Part shown: piece by piece, positions 58,663 to 64,000 of the stretch
Layout of the letters: each line of letters starts with the position of its first letter
How positions within the stretch are numbered: the stretch's first letter is position 1
NCBI RefSeq assembly: GCF_022430545.2
Contig: NZ_CP092488.2
Coordinates: 2,418,001-2,482,000, forward strand
Length of the DNA stretch: 64,000 bases
From: Mycobacterium paraterrae
GTDB taxonomy: Bacteria > Actinomycetota > Actinomycetes > Mycobacteriales > Mycobacteriaceae
Direction of reading: 5' to 3'
Translations under genes and position numbers: made by a program
The notes under the pieces: model-generated
Database searches by the model: none
Told to the model about the DNA's origin: nothing
Seen by the model: only the letters and a program-made list of their open reading frames with translations

Positions 58663-59568
58663 GTGCGTACTGACGACGACAACTGGGACATCACAACAAG
58701 CGTCGGTTCGACCGCGTTATTCGTGGCGACCGCTCGAGCATTGGAAGCGCAGAAGCCAGATCCGCTTGCCATCGACCCGTTTGCCGCGGTGTTCTGCCGT
58801 GCGGTCGGCGGGTCGGCCGCCGAGGTACTGGACGGCGGCAGGCCCGACCATCAACTGAAAACGCCTGATTTCGGTCCGTACTTCGTCGATTACCAGGCTG
58901 CTCGCACCCGCTACTTCGACGACTATTTCCGGCAGGCCGCCGACGCCGGGGTGCGCCAAATCGTGCTCGTGGCCGCAGGTTTGGACTCGCGGGCCTACCG
59001 GCTGCCGTGGCCGGACGGCACCACGATCTTCGAATTGGACCAGCCGCAGGTGCTCGACTTCAAGCGCACGGTACTTACCGACCTGGGTGCGACGCCGAAT
59101 GCCGATCGTCGTGAGGTCGCGATCGACCTCCGCGAGGATTGGCCGCAGGCATTGCGGGACAGCGGTTTCGACCCGACGCAACCTTCGGCCTGGATCGCCG
59201 AGGGGCTACTCGTCTATCTACCTGCTGCAGCCCAGGAGCAATTGTTCAGCGGCATCGATGCACTGGCCAGCTCTGGAAGCCACGTCGCCGTGGAAGACGC
59301 GGCGCCGATGCCGGCCGAGGCGTTCGCGGCTGCGGTCGAGGAGGAGCGTGCGGCTCGGGCAGAGGGGGACGAGCGGTTGTTCTTCCAACTGGTCTACAAC
59401 GAGCAGCACGCCCCCGCGCAGCAGTGGCTCGGCGAGCACGGCTGGACTGCGGTCGCGACACCGCTGGCCGACTACCTCCGCGAGGTGGGCCGCCCGGTGC
59501 CCGGCCCGGACATCGAGGCCGGACCCATGGTCGCTCGCAACACCTTGGTCAGGGCCGTGAAGCGGTGA
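58663..59568 (+). CDS. Leaderless-type SAM methyltransferase (Rv0281-like)
   Basis: A 301-aa putative O-methyltransferase of the mycobacterial LCM-type family (Pfam Methyltransf_2-like, often annotated as putative SAM-dependent methyltransferase). Conserved: DNWDITTSVGSTALFVATAR, VLVAAGLDSRAYRLPWP with the SAM loop, and WIAEGLLVYLP. I used GTG 58663, where alignment starts (RTDDDNWDI); ATG 58600 would add 21 unrelated residues. It precedes ESX-3 in the same direction, 66 bases before a bidirectional-looking stop of conservation. Substrate unknown. Confidence 0.87.
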   Translation: MRTDDDNWDITTSVGSTALFVATARALEAQKPDPLAIDPFAAVFCRAVGGSAAEVLDGGRPDHQLKTPDFGPYFVDYQAARTRYFDDYFRQAADAGVRQIVLVAAGLDSRAYRLPWPDGTTIFELDQPQVLDFKRTVLTDLGATPNADRREVAIDLREDWPQALRDSGFDPTQPSAWIAEGLLVYLPAAAQEQLFSGIDALASSGSHVAVEDAAPMPAEAFAAAVEEERAARAEGDERLFFQLVYNEQHAPAQQWLGEHGWTAVATPLADYLREVGRPVPGPDIEAGPMVARNTLVRAVKR

Positions 59569-59594
59569 GGCCGTAATGGCGTACAGTTCTCGGC

Positions 59595-59615
59595 TAATGA
59601 CATTCATTTTCATTA
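59595..59615. promoter_or_regulatory. Zur box upstream of ESX-3
   Basis: A 21-base near-palindrome with arms TAATGACATT and ATTTTCATTA around a central C; 8 of 10 arm positions pair. It matches the mycobacterial zinc-uptake-repressor box (AATGAAA-type half-sites). In mycobacteria the ESX-3 operon is repressed by zinc through Zur. Confidence 0.8.
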
Positions 59616-59634
59616 AGCCGGTCGAGGGGGAGCG

Positions 59635-59802
59635 GTGACGGCCATTCCTCTCGGCGTGCCCGAAATGCTTCGCAAACCGGCCCGCATGCGGTTTGACGTG
59701 CAGCGCTTGGGCTTTGACGTTCGGGTCGTCGAGGCCACCCGCCCAGTGGGCAGGTGCGTCTCGACACCCAGCTTATGCAATGCTAACTTCGCCCAAAGTT
59801 AG
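59635..59802 (+). CDS. 55-codon frame between Zur and IdeR boxes
   Basis: A GTG start behind a strong GAGGGGGAG ribosome site, 20 bases after the Zur box. It starts VTAIPLGVPEMLRKPARMRF and has DVRVVEATRPVG and CVSTPSL further on; the TAG stop lies inside the first IdeR-box positions. It is not recognised as any family. It could be a small protein or a translated leader made only from the zinc-controlled promoter. Real coding use is unproven. Confidence 0.4.
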   Translation: MTAIPLGVPEMLRKPARMRFDVQRLGFDVRVVEATRPVGRCVSTPSLCNANFAQS

Positions 59803-59817
59803 CTTAGGCAACACTAC
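59773..59817 (+). promoter_or_regulatory. Tandem IdeR-like boxes before eccA3
   Basis: TTAGCTTAGGCAACACTAC (59799-59817) matches 14 of 19 positions of the IdeR consensus; a weaker copy (12 of 19) lies at 59773-59791, 26 bp away. GCTAACTT...AAGTTAGC across both forms a further inverted repeat (59782-59803). The strong box sits 20 bases before the eccA3 start. Confidence 0.75.
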
Positions 59818-59836
59818 CCTCGAAAGGGACTGAGGC

Positions 59837-61678
59837 GTGGAAATCGCTGACACCGGCAGTGTCGCCACCCGGCCGGTAACCGCACGGGTGGACGACGACG
59901 TAGTAAGTCGGTTCGCCACCTGCTGCCGCGCGCTCGGGCTGACGATCTACGACCGCAGGCGTCCCGCCGACCTTGCCGCGGCGCGCTCCGGCTTTACCGG
60001 ATTGGTCCGGATCGCCCATGACCAAGCCGATGCGTGGGTCGGGTTGGCCGCGGCGGGCGATACGTCTTTGGCTGTGCTGGAAGCGATTTCGCATAACGCC
60101 TCCACGGCGGGGGTTCTGCAGCGTCAGGTCGAACTGGCCGAGGGTGCGCTCGGTTTCCTCTACGACACCGGGCTGTATCTCAAATTCCGCGCCTCCGGGC
60201 CCGACGACTTCCATCTCGCCTACGCCGCGGCGCTCGCCGCGGACGGCCGATTTGCTGCCGCTCATCAGTTGGTCGCCGACGTCAGCCGGCGCAAGCCGAG
60301 CTCGCACGAAGCGCGCTGGGTGATGTCGACGATCCACTACCGTGCGGAGCGGTGGGCGGACGTGGTCAAACTGCTGTCACCGATCGTCAATGACGCCACC
60401 CTCGACGATCACTTCGGGCATGCCGTGAAGATCGCGCTCGGGATCTCGCTGGCCAGGCTCGGTATGTTTGCTGCCGCGCTGTCCTACCTCGACGAGCCGG
60501 AGGGTCCCATCGCCGTTGCGGCGGTTGACGGGGCGTTGGCTCGGGCACTGTCCCTGCGGGCCGACGGTGACGAAGACACCGCGCGCGAGGTGTTGCAGGA
60601 CCTGTACGCCGCCAACCCGGAAAATGCCCAGGTCGAAGAGGCGCTGACCGACTCCAGCTTCGGGATCGTGCCGACGACGTCGGATCGTATCGACGCGCGC
60701 ATCGACCCGTGGGACGTCACCACCGAACCCAAGCCCGGCGATTTCGTCGACCCCGGCGCTCAGGAGCGCAAGGCGGTTCTGCTGGCGGAGGCCGAACGCG
60801 AGCTCGACGAGTTCATCGGCTTGGAGAAGGTCAAGGACCAGGTCGCCCGGCTCAAGAGTGCGGTGGCGATGGAATTGGTCCGCAAGGAGCGCGGCCTGGA
60901 AGTCGCGCAGCGTACCCATCACCTGGTGTTCACCGGGCCGCCCGGGACCGGTAAGACCACGATCGCCCGCGTGGTCGCCAAAATCTATTGCGGCCTTGGC
61001 CTTTTGAAGAAAGAGAACATCAAAGAGGTGCACCGTGCCGACCTGATCGGTCAGCACATCGGTGAGACCGAGGCCAAGACCAACGCGATCATCGACAGCG
61101 CGCTGGACGGGGTGCTGTTCCTGGACGAGGCCTACGCGCTGGTTGCCACCGGCGCCAAGAACGACTTCGGCCTGGTGGCGATCGACACCCTGCTGGCCCG
61201 GATGGAAAACGACCGCGACCGGCTCGTCGTCATCATCGCCGGTTACCGGGCCGACCTCGACCGGTTCCTGGACACCAACCAGGGTCTGCGGTCGCGGTTC
61301 ACCCGGACCATCGACTTCCCGTCATATCAGCCTTCCGAGCTGATCGAAATCGCCAACTTCATGGCCACCCGACGCGACAGCGCGTTCGAGCAGCAGGCGC
61401 TCGTCGACCTGGAAGCGCTGTTCGCGCACCTGGCCAACACGACGAAGGCCGACTCGGTGGGCGTCGAACGTCGCGGGCTCGACATCGCCGGTAACGGTCG
61501 ATTCGTTCGTAACGTCGTCGAAAAGTCGGAAGAGGAGCGGGAATTCAGGTTGGACCACTCCGAACACGCCAAGACCGGTGAATTCACCGACGAGGAGCTC
61601 ATGACGATCACCGCCGCCGACGTGGCCAACACCGTGCCACCGTTGCTCGAGGGCCTCCGGCTGGAGATGCCGGCATGA
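59837..61678 (+). CDS. eccA3: ESX-3 AAA+ ATPase EccA3
   Basis: A 613-aa cytosolic chaperone-like ATPase. The N-terminal ~280 residues are TPR-like helices; the AAA+ (CbxX/CfqX) domain has Walker A GPPGTGKT at 367-374, Walker B VLFLDE at 426-431 and an arginine-finger RSRFTRT. It handles ESX substrates, probably with EspG. First gene of ESX-3, the type VII system needed for iron (mycobactin) and zinc homeostasis. Starts GTG and overlaps eccB3 by four bases. Confidence 0.95.
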   Translation: MEIADTGSVATRPVTARVDDDVVSRFATCCRALGLTIYDRRRPADLAAARSGFTGLVRIAHDQADAWVGLAAAGDTSLAVLEAISHNASTAGVLQRQVELAEGALGFLYDTGLYLKFRASGPDDFHLAYAAALAADGRFAAAHQLVADVSRRKPSSHEARWVMSTIHYRAERWADVVKLLSPIVNDATLDDHFGHAVKIALGISLARLGMFAAALSYLDEPEGPIAVAAVDGALARALSLRADGDEDTAREVLQDLYAANPENAQVEEALTDSSFGIVPTTSDRIDARIDPWDVTTEPKPGDFVDPGAQERKAVLLAEAERELDEFIGLEKVKDQVARLKSAVAMELVRKERGLEVAQRTHHLVFTGPPGTGKTTIARVVAKIYCGLGLLKKENIKEVHRADLIGQHIGETEAKTNAIIDSALDGVLFLDEAYALVATGAKNDFGLVAIDTLLARMENDRDRLVVIIAGYRADLDRFLDTNQGLRSRFTRTIDFPSYQPSELIEIANFMATRRDSAFEQQALVDLEALFAHLANTTKADSVGVERRGLDIAGNGRFVRNVVEKSEEEREFRLDHSEHAKTGEFTDEELMTITAADVANTVPPLLEGLRLEMPA

Positions 61679-63231
61679 CCTCCCCGGACGACCGTCGCTC
61701 GTTCGCTTCGCGCACCCCGGTGAACGACAACCCGGACAAAGTTGCCTATCGACGCGGATTCGTCACCCGCCATCAGGTGACCGGCTGGCGATTCGTCATG
61801 CGCCGCATTGCTTCTGGCGTAGCCCTGCACGACACCCGGATGCTGGTCGACCCACTGCGCACCCAGACGCGGGCGGTGCTGATGGGTGTCGTCGTGCTGG
61901 TCACCGCGCTGGTCGGCTGCTTCGTCTTTTCGCTGATCCGGCCGAACGGGTCGGCGGCCAACAATGCGATCCTGGCGGACCGTTCGACCGCCGCGCTCTA
62001 CGTGCGGGTTGGTGACCAACTGCATCCGGTGCTCAACCTGACGTCGGCCCGGCTGATCGCCGGCAAGCCGGCCAACCCGACCATGGTGAAAAGCGCTGAG
62101 CTGGATAAGTTTCCGCTCGGCAACCTGATCGGCATCCCCGGCGCGCCCGAGCGGATGGTGCAGAACACCCGAAAAGACGCCGACTGGACGGTCTGCGACG
62201 CGACCGGAGGTGCGGAAGTCCGCGGCGTTACCGTAATTGCCGGTGTTCCGGACAGTTCCGGTGCGCGAGCCGCGACCGTGGACGCGGGCAAGGCTGTGTT
62301 GGTGAGCAATCCGTCCGGCGCCTGGCTGCTGTGGGACGGCCGGCGCAGCCGGATCGACCTCGCCGATCACGCCGTAACCAGTGCGTTGGGTTTCGGCACC
62401 GACATACACACGCCCCGCCCGATCGCAGCGGGCCTGTTCAACGCGATCCCGGAGTCGCCGCCGCTGGCCGCTCCCGCCATCCCAGACGCCGGTAGCCCGG
62501 CCAAGTTCCCGGTGCCTGCGCCCATCGGTGGCGTCGTCGAATCGCATGAGCTGGGAAGCGATTCGGCCAACTATTACGCGGTGCTGCCGGACGGCCTGCA
62601 GCAGGTCTCGCCGGTGCTGGCCGCGATTCTGCGCAATGCCAACTCCTACGGGCTGGACCAGCCGCCGCGTCTGGGAGCCGACAAGGTGGCCAAGCTCCCG
62701 GTGTCCCGACAGCTGGACACCAGCCGCTACCCCGAACGCCGCGTCAGTTTGCTCGACGCCGCCCACGACCCGGTGACCTGTGCGCACTGGAGTAAGGCCT
62801 CAGGTGCCAGCACGAATTCGCTGACGCTGCTTGCCGGTTCGGCGCTGCCGATTCCTGACTCGGTGCACACCGAGGATCTGGTCGGCGCCGGAGCGGGCGG
62901 AACCGCCAATCGCGTCGCAATGGCTCCTGGCACCGGGTATTTCGCCCAGACCGTCGGGCATAGCGCCGCCTCCCCCGCGGCCGGATCGCTGTTCTGGATC
63001 TCCGACACCGGTGTGCGCTACGGCATCGACAACGAGGCCGGGGTGACCGGGAACGCGAAAACCGCCGATGCGCTCGGGCTGAACCAACCGGCGACGCCGA
63101 TCCCGTGGTCGGTGCTGTCGTTGTACGCGCCCGGCCCGACGCTGTCCCGCGCCGACGCTCTGCTGGCGCACGACGGTCTGGCTCCCGACTCCCGACCTGG
63201 CCGTACCTCTGCCGAAGGGCAAAACCGATGA
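61675..63231 (+). CDS. eccB3: ESX-3 membrane core protein EccB3
   Basis: A 518-aa component of the ESX core complex. A short cytosolic N-terminus, one membrane span (about 66-88, VLMGVVVLVTALVGCFVF) and a large periplasmic domain of repeat units. Two cysteines (CDATGG and CAHWSK) likely form the structural disulfide. ATGA overlaps at both ends (eccA3 and eccC3) show tight translational coupling. Confidence 0.95.
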   Translation: MTSPDDRRSFASRTPVNDNPDKVAYRRGFVTRHQVTGWRFVMRRIASGVALHDTRMLVDPLRTQTRAVLMGVVVLVTALVGCFVFSLIRPNGSAANNAILADRSTAALYVRVGDQLHPVLNLTSARLIAGKPANPTMVKSAELDKFPLGNLIGIPGAPERMVQNTRKDADWTVCDATGGAEVRGVTVIAGVPDSSGARAATVDAGKAVLVSNPSGAWLLWDGRRSRIDLADHAVTSALGFGTDIHTPRPIAAGLFNAIPESPPLAAPAIPDAGSPAKFPVPAPIGGVVESHELGSDSANYYAVLPDGLQQVSPVLAAILRNANSYGLDQPPRLGADKVAKLPVSRQLDTSRYPERRVSLLDAAHDPVTCAHWSKASGASTNSLTLLAGSALPIPDSVHTEDLVGAGAGGTANRVAMAPGTGYFAQTVGHSAASPAAGSLFWISDTGVRYGIDNEAGVTGNAKTADALGLNQPATPIPWSVLSLYAPGPTLSRADALLAHDGLAPDSRPGRTSAEGQNR

Positions 63232-64000
63232 GCCGCTTGATCTTCGAGGCACGCCGCCGGCTGCCCTCGCCGGTGACCCGCAAGGGCAGCATCAACATCG
63301 AAGCGCCGCCGGAGCTGCCGCGGGTGATCCCGCCGTCGTTGCTGCGCCGCGCGTTGCCCGTGGTGATCGTGCTGCTGATCGTCGGGATGATCGTCGCGAT
63401 GGTCGCCACCGGGATGCGGCTCATCTCGCCCCAGACCTTGTTCTTCCCGTTCGTGCTGTTGCTGGCCGCCACCGCGTTCTTTCGTGGTGACAACAAGTCG
63501 CGCACCGAGGAGGTCGACGCCGAGCGCGCCGATTATCTGCGTTACCTGTCGGTGGTCCGGGACAACATCCGGGCGCAGGCGGCTGCGCAACGCGCCGCTG
63601 CCGAATGGTCGCACCCTGAACCCGTCGACCTCGCCGCCATTCCGGGCTCGCGACGCCAATGGGAACGTGACCCGCAGGACGCCGACTTCCTGGTGGTTCG
63701 GGCCGGCGTGCACTCGGCCGCCTTGGACACCGCGCTGCGAGTCAACGACACCGCCGACGAAGTCGACCTGGAACCGGTGTCGCACAGCGCATTACGCAGC
63801 CTGCTGGACACTCAGCGCACCGTCCACGACGTTCCCACCGGAATCGATCTGACCAAACTGTCGCGCATCACCGTGCTCGGCGACGCCGACGAAGTTCGCG
63901 GCGCGCTGCGCGCTTGGGTCGCGCAGGCGGTGACGTGGCACGACCCGACAGTGCTCGGCGTCGCGGTCGCAACCCCCGACATCGAGTCGCCGGACTGGTC
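63228..64000 (+). CDS. eccC3: ESX-3 FtsK/SpoIIIE-type ATPase EccC3, 3' partial
   Basis: Starts ATG inside the eccB3 stop (ATGA) and runs off the window. The visible 257 codons give a basic N-terminus (MSRLIFEARRRLPSP), two membrane spans (about 43-62 and 67-85) and the beginning of the cytosolic part (DUF region) before the ATPase domains, which are outside. It is the motor and substrate-recognition subunit of the ESX-3 secretion machine. Confidence 0.93.
   Translation, partial: MSRLIFEARRRLPSPVTRKGSINIEAPPELPRVIPPSLLRRALPVVIVLLIVGMIVAMVATGMRLISPQTLFFPFVLLLAATAFFRGDNKSRTEEVDAERADYLRYLSVVRDNIRAQAAAQRAAAEWSHPEPVDLAAIPGSRRQWERDPQDADFLVVRAGVHSAALDTALRVNDTADEVDLEPVSHSALRSLLDTQRTVHDVPTGIDLTKLSRITVLGDADEVRGALRAWVAQAVTWHDPTVLGVAVATPDIESPDW

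Noticed and set aside
1..64000. tRNA, rRNA, insertion sequences or prophage genes
   Set aside because: No tRNA or rRNA sequence, transposase or integrase was recognised on reading the window; a dedicated scan was not possible.

Overview
The window is high-GC chromosomal DNA from a mycobacterium, probably a non-tuberculous species. The evidence is gene order. Many proteins align closely by eye with what I recall of the M. tuberculosis Rv0223c-Rv0284 products, in nearly the same order: aldehyde dehydrogenase, methyltransferase, glycosyltransferase, PgfA-like and acyltransferase proteins, Php, R2lox, GabD1, AftD, LpqI, HtdX, FabG4, FadA2, FadE5, Sdh1, Acr2, AAC(2')-I, FadD2, FadE6 and ESX-3. Rv names used here are recalled homologies, not database results.

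Layout. 1-2.2 kb: end of a large LuxR-type regulator. 2.2-10.0 kb: cell-envelope cluster tied in corynebacteria and mycobacteria to trehalose mycolate export and polar growth. 10.0-17.5 kb: Php lactonase coupled to an acyl-CoA synthetase, TetR plus R2lox oxidase, GabD1 and a divergent acetolactate-synthase-like enzyme. 17.5-25.5 kb: minus-strand block with a lipase-maturation-factor protein, a WXG100-like/alpha-beta hydrolase pair that looks like type VII secretion cargo, and the arabinosyltransferase AftD with its small partner. 25.5-36.3 kb: LpqI, TetR, ClC channel, then the HtdX-FabG4/FadA2/FadE5 lipid block with an F6-type SigF sRNA. 36.4-40.4 kb: succinate dehydrogenase Sdh1. 40.4-48.9 kb: HxlR/DUF302, Hsp20, AAC(2'), 5-oxoprolinase subunits, FecB2-like lipoprotein, LigD-type polymerase, FadD2, DinB-like protein. 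48.9-50.3 kb: an AT-rich island with a ribbon-helix-helix-like protein, palindromic half-site repeats and a Gly/His/Trp-rich exported protein. 50.3-56.5 kb: FadE6, hydrolase, two TetR regulators, an oxygenase and two gene remnants. 56.7-59.6 kb: a pyruvate-oxidase-like enzyme and a SAM methyltransferase. 59.6-64.0 kb: start of the ESX-3 operon (eccA3-eccB3-eccC3, cut by the window end) behind a Zur box and IdeR-like boxes.

How parts relate. Fatty-acid beta-oxidation and chain-length genes are clustered, and the fabG4/fadA2 and fadE5 promoters share one operator type. Metal control is clearest at ESX-3, where the zinc and iron boxes bracket an unannotated 55-codon frame. Most accessory content relative to the M. 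tuberculosis order is at 10.0-11.5, 19.0-20.9, 34.6-35.6, 40.4-41.6, 48.9-50.2 and 56.7-58.5 kb.
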